Positions 54,201 through 62,636 of a DNA stretch of 64,000 nucleotides are shown here, piece by piece; position 1 is the first letter of the stretch; every line of letters begins with the position of its first letter. Source of the DNA: Sutcliffiella halmapala (GTDB lineage Bacteria; Bacillota; Bacilli; Bacillales; Bacillaceae_I); the NCBI RefSeq assembly GCF_002019665.1, contig NZ_KV917375.1, forward strand, positions 3,733,445 through 3,797,444, read 5' to 3'. Under the pieces are notes generated by a model. The model was not told the DNA's origin, did not search any database, and saw nothing but the letters and a program-made list of their open reading frames with translations. The translations under genes were made by a program, and so were the position numbers.

Positions 54201-57102
54201 GGTAAAGTAAATCATTATAATCTTTCGCTAAAATTGCTTGTGTAAAATCTGTTTGATCATTTGTGCGGTATAAAAGTCTTACTGTTTTAACTTCTTTATC
54301 ATCCTCTGCATCTAACACAATATGAATATTTTCATTTTGATCTACCTCTGAAATTGCTGTTAAATTCTCATAAGTTGGTGGGATGTTATCCACCGGAAGC
54401 TGTACCGTCTCTAGAGGAACTTGGTCAGGCTCTACTGTTCCTGGCGTAGCTGCTTTTTCCTTTGCACTAATCTTCAGCATTTGAGTCGAGCCATCTAAAG
54501 GATACTTATATAAGATAGCCTTATCTGGTGCTGCATCTATCACACTCGGAACATCATTGTAGTAGGCAACTGCAAGTTCTTTCTTTGAATTTGTCGCAAC
54601 TACTAAACCACGCATTGCAGCATTGGCCATTCCATCACTATATATACGAACAATGTCCTTATTTTCTACTAGATTTGTTCCATAATTTGCATTAAAATCA
54701 GCAACTGTTTGAGCACCATTTTGAGAATTAATAATCCAAAATACAAGTGTGCCCTTTGAAGGTATCACAACATCATCTGGAACTGATGCCCAAATTACAT
54801 CTGTTGCACGATCTGATCCATAGCGATATTGAATTTTATAATCTTTAAAATTAATAGCCTGATTCGTATTATTATAAATTTCGATAAATTCATACCCATC
54901 TGCTGTTCCAACATTTGTGGAATCAGGGACTACTTCTGTCACAAGAAATGGTGGCAAAGCTTGGTAGTCTACTTCTGTTTGCTCTACCTCAATTGTGTAC
55001 TCATTTGTTTTAGTCACATTATGGCCATCCGAAGCTTCCAAGTAGTAAACGAGTGTTGCATCTACTTTTACACCTGGGATTTCAGCGACATAGCTTGAGG
55101 AACCATTAGAACGTTGACTCATAGCTAAAGAGGTGAACGTTTCATCGCCTATTTTTTTATAAAATAAAGTAGCAAAAGGAGCAGCCATATTATCGGTAAT
55201 CGTTGCTTCTATTAAAATAGGACTATATGACTGACTAGCTGTCACAGGTGTATGTTCGATAACCGGTGCTTCATTATCTTCTGGAATTTCATCTAATAAC
55301 ACTGGATTGGTTGGTACTTGAATTTCTTCTACTGTACCTGGAGTTGGAGCTGCTAACACTTGAAGCTTATCCATTTCGGTACCTGATGCTGGAAATATAT
55401 AGTCAATACCAAGTCCATTATTATCACTTTCGTTCACCAGATAACTTGCCGATACAACTTCTTCTCCTTGGCCATCCTTTATCACAAGCGCCCGGTTTCC
55501 ACCATTCGCAAAACCAGGAAATACATCTGTATACTCTACTACCTGTTCACGTGATAAGTCTAATTGGAAATTCTCGTTAAATTCCACTAAGGTTCGATTT
55601 CCATTATTAAACCAAAACACTAAAGTTTCTTGCGGTTCCACCACAACAGCAGGAACGCGGAATGGTAACTCATTTCCTGTATCTGTATATTTATAGATAA
55701 ATGAATAGTTAGCTAGATTCAGAGCTTGGTTCGTATTATTATAAATCTCGAAAAACTCATAATAATCCGTACCTGCCCCCACTGAATTTGGGGATAACTC
55801 TGTTATTAATAAAGGTAGTTCACTATACGTTTCCTCAGGTACCTCCACCTCTATCGAAAAAGTTTCTGTTGTAGCATTATTTACTCCATCTGTCGCTTCA
55901 ATATAATAAGTAATAGTAGATAATACAGCTGTTCCTGGTATAACAGCAGAATAATTCTCTCCATTCCCGCTCATCGGAATAGAAGAGTACGCAGCATCTG
56001 GTTCATTTTTATAATAAAGATTTGCTCCCACAACCTGAACATTATCTGTAATGGTAGCTTCTATTGAAACTGGGGATAATCTAGTACTTTCAGAAACAGG
56101 AGTATGAGAAATAACTGGAGCTAGCTCGTCCATCTCAGGAACTTCTATTTCCTCTACTTTCACCGGCTCTTTTGGAACCTGAACTGGATCAAGTGTTCCT
56201 GGAGTTGGAAGGGCAAGGACTTTATGCTTCTCCATATCCGTACCTATTTCCGGATACTTGTACTCTATTCCAGCACCCGTGTTATCCGTTTCATTTCCTA
56301 AATAGCTTGCAGAAACAAGAACTCTAGCTTGTTTATTCTTAATCACAAGGGCACGGTTACCACCGTTAGCAAATCCCGGGAATACATCTTTAAAATCTAC
56401 AACTTGATCAACATTTAAGCTCAATCCAAAATTACTATTAAATTCTTCTAATTCTTTATCCCCATTATTAAACCAAAACACCATGGTCTCTTGTGATTCC
56501 AATACAACCTCTGGAACTTGGAATAAAAGTTCATTTCCACTATCCGTATATGTATAGTAGAAAGAAAGATTAGATGTATTTATCTGTTGATTCGAGTTAT
56601 TGTATAGCTCGAAATACTCAAAATAATCTGTTCCAGCACCAGCTGAGTTAGGTGAGATTTCCGTAATAAGCAAGGTAGGATAACTATTGAAATCTACTTC
56701 AGCTGTTGGTGCTTCTTCTACTTCTGTGCTATCAGTAGACTTTTCCTCATTTAAAGAGCTAGGACTTTCCTCCTCTGAGCTAGTTTCCAACTCTTTTTCC
56801 TCTTTTACTTCTTCTTTCTCAGGAGTACTTTCTGGCTCCTCTTCCTTATCTAGAATGATTTCAGATTCTTCTACTTTTTCTTCATGAGGTATTACTGACT
56901 CATTGGATGTCGGTTCTTCCATATCCTCCACACTATCGTCTGGATTTGGTACTACCTCCACTTGGATAGTTGGTACTTCATGATCCTCTTCCGCATGAAC
57001 AACTTTACTTGGAACTAAAGTGTGAAAGCTCGGCATAACAATAGCAACTATCATTAAAGCAATAAGTACCTTCCTTAACCTCTTCCTCATTCTAGAATTC
57101 AT
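51205..57102 (-). CDS. Very large LPXTG cell-wall protein with lamin-tail repeats and a metallophosphoesterase
   Basis: A 1965-residue surface protein. Signal peptide residues 1-38 (LRKVLIALMIVAIVM; ends VVHAEE); a Glu/Ser/Pro-rich spacer to about 140; three repeats of a lamin-tail-like domain (LLITEISPNSAGAGTDYFE, LLITELSPNSVGAGTDYYE, FLVTEVVPDSTNVGTADGYE), each with a Big-like beta domain (PVI-HTPV ... ATITDN); further Ig-like domains; a metallophosphoesterase (WMSDTQYY, HTGDIVN, GNHD at about 1576, SGHYHES); a Pro/Asp/Thr-rich wall spacer; LPNTG at 1930 with helix and RRK tail for sortase. ATG 57102 follows GAGGAG. It probably acts on extracellular phosphoesters; the substrate is unknown. 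Confidence 0.88.
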   Translation of the reverse strand: MNSRMRKRLRKVLIALMIVAIVMPSFHTLVPSKVVHAEEDHEVPTIQVEVVPNPDDSVEDMEEPTSNESVIPHEEKVEESEIILDKEEEPESTPEKEEVKEEKELETSSEEESPSSLNEEKSTDSTEVEEAPTAEVDFNSYPTLLITEISPNSAGAGTDYFEYFELYNNSNQQINTSNLSFYYTYTDSGNELLFQVPEVVLESQETMVFWFNNGDKELEEFNSNFGLSLNVDQVVDFKDVFPGFANGGNRALVIKNKQARVLVSASYLGNETDNTGAGIEYKYPEIGTDMEKHKVLALPTPGTLDPVQVPKEPVKVEEIEVPEMDELAPVISHTPVSESTRLSPVSIEATITDNVQVVGANLYYKNEPDAAYSSIPMSGNGENYSAVIPGTAVLSTITYYIEATDGVNNATTETFSIEVEVPEETYSELPLLITELSPNSVGAGTDYYEFFEIYNNTNQALNLANYSFIYKYTDTGNELPFRVPAVVVEPQETLVFWFNNGNRTLVEFNENFQLDLSREQVVEYTDVFPGFANGGNRALVIKDGQGEEVVSASYLVNESDNNGLGIDYIFPASGTEMDKLQVLAAPTPGTVEEIQVPTNPVLLDEIPEDNEAPVIEHTPVTASQSYSPILIEATITDNMAAPFATLFYKKIGDETFTSLAMSQRSNGSSSYVAEIPGVKVDATLVYYLEASDGHNVTKTNEYTIEVEQTEVDYQALPPFLVTEVVPDSTNVGTADGYEFIEIYNNTNQAINFKDYKIQYRYGSDRATDVIWASVPDDVVIPSKGTLVFWIINSQNGAQTVADFNANYGTNLVENKDIVRIYSDGMANAAMRGLVVATNSKKELAVAYYNDVPSVIDAAPDKAILYKYPLDGSTQMLKISAKEKAATPGTVEPDQVPLETVQLPVDNIPPTYENLTAISEVDQNENIHIVLDAEDDKEVKTVRLLYRTNDQTDFTQAILAKDYNDLLYHHTIYSPDIIAKEYVEYYFQISDGTNEVTSETYQIQVTSELDFSSLRLNVKEGEILTGETIIKGTSKEDNPDDVKLFIDNQEVLGEVFSSVEHTAYFAFEVSGINTFFQNGVTMGDNILHIFDDWIAEWQTITVPIDPDRLELGDNIITIRSGNKASPFDLDSPDNRDDYNLRNVRLVLADGTVLRDPVKNNPSQVFDMGDDGTYRIFEDFTFTIENEHAPSKSYKWDTTTVNDGDHVIKVQDSDEEIQVNVQVDNTIPVITTSLVEGKEYKGSFTIDANATDEIAGIKNIQIHLDEKEISVPYATSSSKLAAGEHQLKVVAIDQVGNEAVEIVHFSVVNENPYKPELISPADDLNNAVDGDPNLQVRVTDPTEDELDVTFYGGFQYDASQTDKVNGYKNANDVEPPQTMVPEGETAFTEEEIDLVSKEDGQYLVTDATTQFPYHRFDVTVDSSIAENDLVELVWKGNSLEGRKVTMYAWNHTTSKWAIVDYRIAGTEDFELKGNVEVKDFIKDESINVLVQDEIPSSSEEYDYTFVWMSDTQYYAESYPYIFDRQTQWIAEMQEEMKIKYVFHTGDIVNVANQEYQWINADRSMRVLDEKNIPYGVLAGNHDVDHKTNDYTEYYKYFGEDRFSDKPYYGGSYENNRGHYDLISANGNDYIMVYLGWGVEEEGIAWMNEVLAAHPDRMAILSFHEYLQATGVRHPLGDKLYNEVVLPNKNVVAVLSGHYHESQLLVDEIDDDGDGIPDRQVFQMLADYQAGPEGGQGYMRLLHFDTANNRILVNTYSPYLDKYNYYDSGTYPEKDEFIINLDLEPKVKRVATDYFTVNVYTEMEIGKVENVLSGDIVDYTWEGLVEGNSYWWYVVAEDQHTGRTVSDIWSFRKGANPEIPNIPDPENPTDPTDPTNPIDPDEPEQPTNPVDPSNPEQPDPSIPDSEDQTPVIPDKPEKEDNKQPTDQEPGGKLPNTGTNVYNLFVIGITLLILGTAYFYYHRRKLQFN

Positions 57103-57228
57103 CCCCGCACTCCTCATATCTTTGTATTTTTCTGAACAATATTAATGTTAAGGTAAGTTTGTTAATGCAATATGAAGAGGATATTAATTTTTAAGAAATT
57201 TGTTTATTTTTGGCGATATTTGCTAATT

Positions 57229-57241
57229 GGTGCCTGACCCC
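57229..57241 (+). repeat. Single arm of the GTGCCTGAC palindrome family
   Basis: GGTGCCTGACCCC stands alone without a matching second arm nearby; likely a half-lost copy. Confidence 0.6.
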
Positions 57242-57315
57242 GTTTGGAAAAAAATGAAACTTCTTTCAAGCAAAGACGTATGTATACTATTAGTTACTTT
57301 AGGAGGTCGGTTCCT

Positions 57316-57600
57316 TTGAAATTTCTTTATGCGGGCATTATTCTTTCCATTATTGGTGTTCTATTATCTATCGTGATATGGGGGATGGATCAGGCATACC
57401 TTATTAGCGGAGGGCTTGCAGCTATATTTATTGGATTATCGATGCTGACTTCTGGTGCTTTAGTGAATGGAGATAGTATGCGGGCTAATTTTGCCACCGA
57501 AACAAAAGAAGATAGGCATGATCGCAGAAACATGACAACCATGTTTCTTTTACTTGGGTTACCTAATCTTGGAATAGCGCTATTATTCTATTATCTATAA
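57316..57600 (+). CDS. Small membrane protein, DUF5316-like
   Basis: A 94-residue protein with three hydrophobic segments (residues 3-21, 28-45, 75-93). The stretch GLAAIFIGLSMLTSGALV and MRANFATETKEDRHDRRNMT recalls the DUF5316 family of Bacillus. The start is TTG at 57316, 9 nt after AGGAGG; the longer frame from 57244 lacks a ribosome site and begins in a repeat arm. Function unknown. Confidence 0.7.
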   Translation: MKFLYAGIILSIIGVLLSIVIWGMDQAYLISGGLAAIFIGLSMLTSGALVNGDSMRANFATETKEDRHDRRNMTTMFLLLGLPNLGIALLFYYL

Positions 57601-57605
57601 AAAAA

Positions 57606-57653
57606 TGCCTGACCCTTTACCGCTTTATAGCAGTGAGGGTCAGGCACCTTTTT
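57606..57653. terminator. Bidirectional terminator (GTGCCTGAC family)
   Basis: TGCCTGACCCT / AGGGTCAGGCA arms with inner GCT/AGC pairing, then CCTTTTT; the left side has an A run. Lies between convergent genes. Confidence 0.85.
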
Positions 57654-59472
57654 AGTTTCCTCTATAATTCTTCAAAAATTCCTTCACCTTCTCAGGATCA
57701 GCTATTAGTTCATTGCCTGTATTCACCAACGGACTAACTGTCGAGACAGCCTTAAGCTTGTTATTTTGGTAGAAATTTAAGAATTCGTCTTGGTTAATGG
57801 AATATAATACAGCTTTTCTTAAATCTTCGCTATCTGATACTTCACGGTTGGCAGTATTGAACAGCATGTAAATGACAGCATTACTTTCATTTTTTTGTAA
57901 GAATAACTTTTCGTCATTTTCCACTAAATCGTATTTCGTTTCAGGTACTCCGTTGAATAGATGAATTTCGCCATTACGTAATGCAGAAAGCGAACTATCT
58001 GGATCTTGAATGAAACGGACAGTTACCGTAGATATTTTTGCTTCAAAATCTGTGCCAGGCAGATAAGCTGGATTTTTCAGGAATGTTGCTTCGTAATCAT
58101 TTTTGCTTGAAAGAATGTAAGGACCACTAGCATATAAGTGATTATTGTATTGGTCACCTTCTGTTACCGTATTCTGATCTCCATAAGGAATGTCTTTTGT
58201 TGCGTCAAAGGATTCCACTTCATAAGTATTGATGCTTTCCACTTGTTTCTTAGATACAATCCCGGCAGATTGGTGTGCTAAGTAGTTTAATACTTGTGGA
58301 AACGGTTTAGACGTTGTCACCTTTACTACCTGATACTTTCCATCTTGGTTATTTGCATCATTTTTATCAGAAACAAGTTCATTAATTTTCACATCTAATT
58401 CTTGCTCAAGTGCTTCTCTAATTGTTCCAGTGCCACTTGATTGTTTCGTTGCATCAAGGACACTTAGATCTGTAATAAGCTCTGCATCTTGAATATGCTC
58501 ATGTAGACTATATGTGCGATGATCTGGTACAGAATTCGCATCACTTGCTCGTTTTAAGGAGAAGATTACATCATCCGCACCTACACGTTCTCCTGTGTCT
58601 TCTGCTTTTTTATCCGTAACCTTTGCAAAATTGATATCATCTCTTAATAGGAAGTAATACTCTGAATTTCCTTCCGCAATACTGTGGTTAAGAGATAGGG
58701 AACCTTCAGAAGTAACGACATCATCATCTGTTAAGTTAACTAGACGAACATACATATTCGTATTTAATGTATTGATGGATCCATCGTTCCCTTTTATTGG
58801 ATCTAGTGAAGTCAATGTTCCAATCGCTTGCTGAACTACTAAAGGAGTCGTGTCTCTCTTTGAAGAATCATTATAATCGATCGTTTCCCATGCTACTGCA
58901 CGAGATTTAGCAAGACGAACAGTATCTATATTTAGCACCTCTGTGTTAACACCTTGTGCTTTAAATGAATTATAAAGCGGGGCAATAAATGCTTTGTCAA
59001 AAACAAGACGCTGTTCCAATTCTTTATAAGTGTTTGCGAACTCTTCAGGGGTTTCTGTACTTGCTTTATCAATGAGGCGATCGACCTCTTCATCCTTCAT
59101 AATGCTATTAGCACCATCAGATTTAAATAGTGCGCGAACGGCATAGTCTGGATTTCCTGTAACAGTCGTCCAGCTAGAAAGCGCAATATCATAATTTCCC
59201 GCATCCTTCTGTGCAGTAAAGCTACCATAGTCTGGCTGCAAGTTCAGTTTTACTTTAAAACCATTTTTGACCAACTGATCTCGTACAATATTAATATCAT
59301 CTTCTGAACTAGACTGTCCGAGGATTTCTATCTCAACTTGGGATTCGTTCTCTGTTACTCCATCATTAGCAGTTTCATTTTCTTCTTCTTTAACACTTGA
59401 TTTCGTATTGATGCAGCCCGATAACATTACTACCATTACTAATAATAGTGCCAACCATGATTTCTTCAACAT
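57652..59472 (-). CDS. Peptide-type ABC binding lipoprotein with circularly permuted lobes
   Basis: A 606-residue lipoprotein (lipobox LSGC, Cys20). Residues 46-200 hold the part normally at the C terminus of family-5 binding proteins: a strand-helix IEILGQ ... IVRDQLVKNGFKVKLNL, NYDIALSSWTTVTGNPDY, EEVDRLIDKAS and FIAPLYNSF. Only after residue 208 comes the normal N-terminal start, PLVVQQAIGTLTSLDPIKG, then GERVGADDVIFSLKRASD and LRKAVLYSINQDEF; the protein ends at DPEKVKEFLKNY, where usual members pass into the C-terminal lobe. The normal order is seen in OppA at 47079-48731. Third gene of a unit with two permeases; ligand unknown, probably peptides. Confidence 0.85.
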   Translation of the reverse strand: MLKKSWLALLLVMVVMLSGCINTKSSVKEEENETANDGVTENESQVEIEILGQSSSEDDINIVRDQLVKNGFKVKLNLQPDYGSFTAQKDAGNYDIALSSWTTVTGNPDYAVRALFKSDGANSIMKDEEVDRLIDKASTETPEEFANTYKELEQRLVFDKAFIAPLYNSFKAQGVNTEVLNIDTVRLAKSRAVAWETIDYNDSSKRDTTPLVVQQAIGTLTSLDPIKGNDGSINTLNTNMYVRLVNLTDDDVVTSEGSLSLNHSIAEGNSEYYFLLRDDINFAKVTDKKAEDTGERVGADDVIFSLKRASDANSVPDHRTYSLHEHIQDAELITDLSVLDATKQSSGTGTIREALEQELDVKINELVSDKNDANNQDGKYQVVKVTTSKPFPQVLNYLAHQSAGIVSKKQVESINTYEVESFDATKDIPYGDQNTVTEGDQYNNHLYASGPYILSSKNDYEATFLKNPAYLPGTDFEAKISTVTVRFIQDPDSSLSALRNGEIHLFNGVPETKYDLVENDEKLFLQKNESNAVIYMLFNTANREVSDSEDLRKAVLYSINQDEFLNFYQNNKLKAVSTVSPLVNTGNELIADPEKVKEFLKNYRGN

Positions 59473-59517
59473 GTATTCCCCCTAGATAATATTATTTTAT
59501 AAAAAAGCATTAAAGCT

Positions 59518-61029
59518 TTATTCTACTCTTGGATCTAGTGCATCTCTTAATCCATCTCCTAAAAAGTTAAAGGATAAGACGAGTGCGATAATTGCAACTC
59601 CAGGATAAATCGCTAGATAGGAATGGGATTCTAGATAAGTACTGCCAATCTTTAAGATGTTCCCCCATTCAGGGATATGTGGTTCAATCCCTAGCCCTAA
59701 GTAACTTAAACTACTCGTTGCTATGACTGCTCCCCCGACTGTTAACGTAGATTTGACAATCATAGGAGCTAGCGAATTCGGAACAATCTCTCGAAATATA
59801 ATGGACAGATTACTCGCCCCTAGTGCTCTTGCAGATTCTACATATTCCAAGTTGGACACCATCAGCACATTAGCACGCATTGTCCTTGCATAGGTTGGGA
59901 TCGCTCCAACACTCAATGCGATAATTAATGTAATCGTGTTAGACCCAAATGCCGCGATGATAACAATAGCTAAAAGAATGCCAGGTATCGCATAAAGAAT
60001 ATCTAACAATCTCATAATGATATTGTCTGTTCGCTTGCCATAATAACCGGACAAGGCTCCAAGCACCCCACCTATTACGAATGGGATTATGGTTGAAAGC
60101 ACTCCTACTATAAGGGAAATTCTAGCTCCAAATACAATCCTTGAAAATAAATCCCTACCAAAATTATCTGTTCCTAACGGATATTCTAGGCTTGGCGATT
60201 GTAAGATCGCTGCGTAATTATTTTCCACTGCCAAGCTATAATCGAATGTATAATAGCTGCAAATAGAAATGGAGAAAGCAAAGGTAATAAAGAACAAACC
60301 CACCATCGAAGTAGTATTTTTCGATATTTTCTCCCAAACTATATAGGCAGTTTTTTTAAGCGCTACTGCTTTGTTCCGATGTTTTATTAATAATAAATAG
60401 GAAATCAATATTGCAAAGATATTTCCTGTAATTGCTGTTAATAAAAGAAGAATGGAAAAGATAAACATCAGCTTAGGCTGTTTCTCGATTTTATCAAAAG
60501 CAATCAACAATAAAACAAGAACTTGAAAGATGAGTATAACCAACAGCAATAACATAGCTAACGGGAAGGTATCTGCGACATATGGTTTATATAAATTTAA
60601 CGCTGAAACAGCAATGATAAAGAGCTGATTAAGCAACATATAGAGCGCGTAAATGTACTCTGGTGTCTTCTTTATTTTTATTAATTGAGCCGCTGCACTA
60701 AAAATAAAGATATTACCCGTCAGCAAGCTTAATAGTTGAATGAAACCTATTTTTCGAGTAGAAGCCTGGATATAACCAATGTTATTCAAATCTAACTTTA
60801 TTTTTAAGGTAAGCAAGCCTTGAATAATCGTAAAAAGTCCATAGACGACAAATCCATAAAACAGGTAGGGCTTTATCACTTTTTCGCCAAAATCGACACT
60901 GCTCCATAGTAGAATAATAGTTAAAACTAGTGACATAACCGTTGCAAATCCAGCTTGTTTATATTCAGTGGATAATTGCAAGGAATGCTTTTTCATATAA
61001 TCTGGAACTTTTATTAATTTATTAGACAT
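59518..61029 (-). CDS. OppC-type permease with N-terminal multi-helix extension
   Basis: A 503-residue protein. The C-terminal 270 residues form an OppC/DppC permease: [22 protein letters not shown] loop [19 protein letters not shown] and [17 protein letters not shown]. The first 230 residues, absent from ordinary OppC (about 300 residues; 357 for the classical copy in this window), contain about six additional hydrophobic helices ([36 protein letters not shown] and others). The extension has no recognised domain. Stop-to-start gaps of 13 bp to the upstream permease and 45 bp to the binding protein indicate one operon. Confidence 0.85.
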   Translation of the reverse strand: MSNKLIKVPDYMKKHSLQLSTEYKQAGFATVMSLVLTIILLWSSVDFGEKVIKPYLFYGFVVYGLFTIIQGLLTLKIKLDLNNIGYIQASTRKIGFIQLLSLLTGNIFIFSAAAQLIKIKKTPEYIYALYMLLNQLFIIAVSALNLYKPYVADTFPLAMLLLLVILIFQVLVLLLIAFDKIEKQPKLMFIFSILLLLTAITGNIFAILISYLLLIKHRNKAVALKKTAYIVWEKISKNTTSMVGLFFITFAFSISICSYYTFDYSLAVENNYAAILQSPSLEYPLGTDNFGRDLFSRIVFGARISLIVGVLSTIIPFVIGGVLGALSGYYGKRTDNIIMRLLDILYAIPGILLAIVIIAAFGSNTITLIIALSVGAIPTYARTMRANVLMVSNLEYVESARALGASNLSIIFREIVPNSLAPMIVKSTLTVGGAVIATSSLSYLGLGIEPHIPEWGNILKIGSTYLESHSYLAIYPGVAIIALVLSFNFLGDGLRDALDPRVE

Positions 61030-61042
61030 CGCTACACCTGCT

Positions 61043-62503
61043 TTAATATTGTTTCATTTTGGAACGGATGCGCGGATCAAAAAACGCATATAAAATATCA
61101 ATCAATAAATTCACTAAAGAAATCGTGATTGCGATATATACGACGCCGCCCATGACACTTGGAATATCAGGAATAAACTGTTTATCTACTATGTAACTTC
61201 CTATTCCGTTAATATTGAACACTTTCTCTGTTACTGCAGCGCCACCAAGCATCCCTCCAAACAACAGTCCGATTACTGTGATGATAGGAATCATCGCATT
61301 TCCAACTCCGTGCTTCCACAATACTTGATGTTTATTCAATCCCTTGGCTTTAGCCGTTATCATGTAATCCTCATTAATAATTTCCAATGTTGAAGATCTT
61401 GTCATTCGCGCGATCGATGCTGTCAATGCGGTTCCCAAAACAACAGCAGGCATTATGATAGATAGCCAATTGTGTGGACTGAATGTTGCTGGTAACCATT
61501 GTAATTTAATAGAAAAGTTTAGAATGAAAATGAGTCCTTGCCAGAAATTTGGAATAGACAACCCGATTAATGCAATGAACATAAATGTATAATCGAAAAA
61601 AGAATTTGGTCTGGTTGCGGATATAATTCCAATCGGTATCGCAATCATAATAGCCATAAGCAAGGAGATAACCGCAAGAATCATCGTTACTGGAAACCTT
61701 CTTATAATACTCGATGCCACATCTTCATTTCCTGTGAAAGATCTCCCTAAATCAAAGGTAACAATTCCTTGAATCGCATTCCAAAGCTGTACAAAATACG
61801 ATTGATCCAAGCCATAAAGCTGGTTAAAAGATGCAATCTGCTCTCTTGTTGCAGCCTCCCCCAAAATGTTAGCCGCAGGATTAAACGGGGATAAATACAT
61901 AATCGTAAAAACAAAAAATGCCACACCAATAATGACAAAAAAACTCATGACTAATCTCTCTGCAATATATTTCATATAAGCATTGCTGTATAAGAAGATC
62001 AACACATACATAAGTAGACCAGGAATCAAGGTTACAGCTAAGAAAAAGGGATTATTAATTTGCGAAGAAAAAAACTCCACATAGGTTGTTTTCCTTTTGC
62101 CGCGCTGCTCCAGCAGTTCGTTCGTCCGTTCGAGCAAGATTTTACGGTACGACTCTTCTGACCATGCTTCCACTATCTTTTCCGTTGTAGCGTGAGATAC
62201 TTCTTGTTGGAAAAAGGCATGCTTTCTACTTAACTGCTCTTTAAAACGTTCTCTAAGCTTTTCTTTATAACCATTTTCAAGAAGCTGACGTTGCACTTGG
62301 TGTTGAACTTCTAATGAATGATTAGTTTTTCCCCTCAAAAAATAGAGTAAGGCAACAATCAGATGGACAGGCAATCCCAACAAAAGTAGCAGCCACTTGT
62401 ATGTCGTTTGATGTTGCATTTTTTTGTAATGATGATTGATTGTTTCAGATATCGCTAGAGGGTAAAAATTTTTACCATTCTTTATTTCCTTTACTACCTC
62501 CAT
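61043..62503 (-). CDS. OppB-type permease with N-terminal cytoplasmic/helical extension
   Basis: A 486-residue protein. From about residue 175 it is an OppB/DppB permease: [39 protein letters not shown] loop [19 protein letters not shown], closing [16 protein letters not shown]. The first 170 residues are extra: a hydrophobic segment ([20 protein letters not shown]), a highly charged helical region with many Glu/Arg/Lys (residues 65-140), and another hydrophobic helix. First gene of the minus-strand unit; AGGTGAT precedes ATG. Divergent from the fused ATPase gene. Confidence 0.85.
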   Translation of the reverse strand: MEVVKEIKNGKNFYPLAISETINHHYKKMQHQTTYKWLLLLLGLPVHLIVALLYFLRGKTNHSLEVQHQVQRQLLENGYKEKLRERFKEQLSRKHAFFQQEVSHATTEKIVEAWSEESYRKILLERTNELLEQRGKRKTTYVEFFSSQINNPFFLAVTLIPGLLMYVLIFLYSNAYMKYIAERLVMSFFVIIGVAFFVFTIMYLSPFNPAANILGEAATREQIASFNQLYGLDQSYFVQLWNAIQGIVTFDLGRSFTGNEDVASSIIRRFPVTMILAVISLLMAIMIAIPIGIISATRPNSFFDYTFMFIALIGLSIPNFWQGLIFILNFSIKLQWLPATFSPHNWLSIIMPAVVLGTALTASIARMTRSSTLEIINEDYMITAKAKGLNKHQVLWKHGVGNAMIPIITVIGLLFGGMLGGAAVTEKVFNINGIGSYIVDKQFIPDIPSVMGGVVYIAITISLVNLLIDILYAFFDPRIRSKMKQY

Positions 62504-62636
62504 TTGCTTTGTATCACCTGCCTTATTTTAAATTGTATAATTCCGATAGGTATAGTATACTTTAAAAAAATCAGATTACAATATAAAAAATTCCTTTATT
62601 ACATAAAAATTCAGATTGTTAGTAGGTGGAAGAGCT

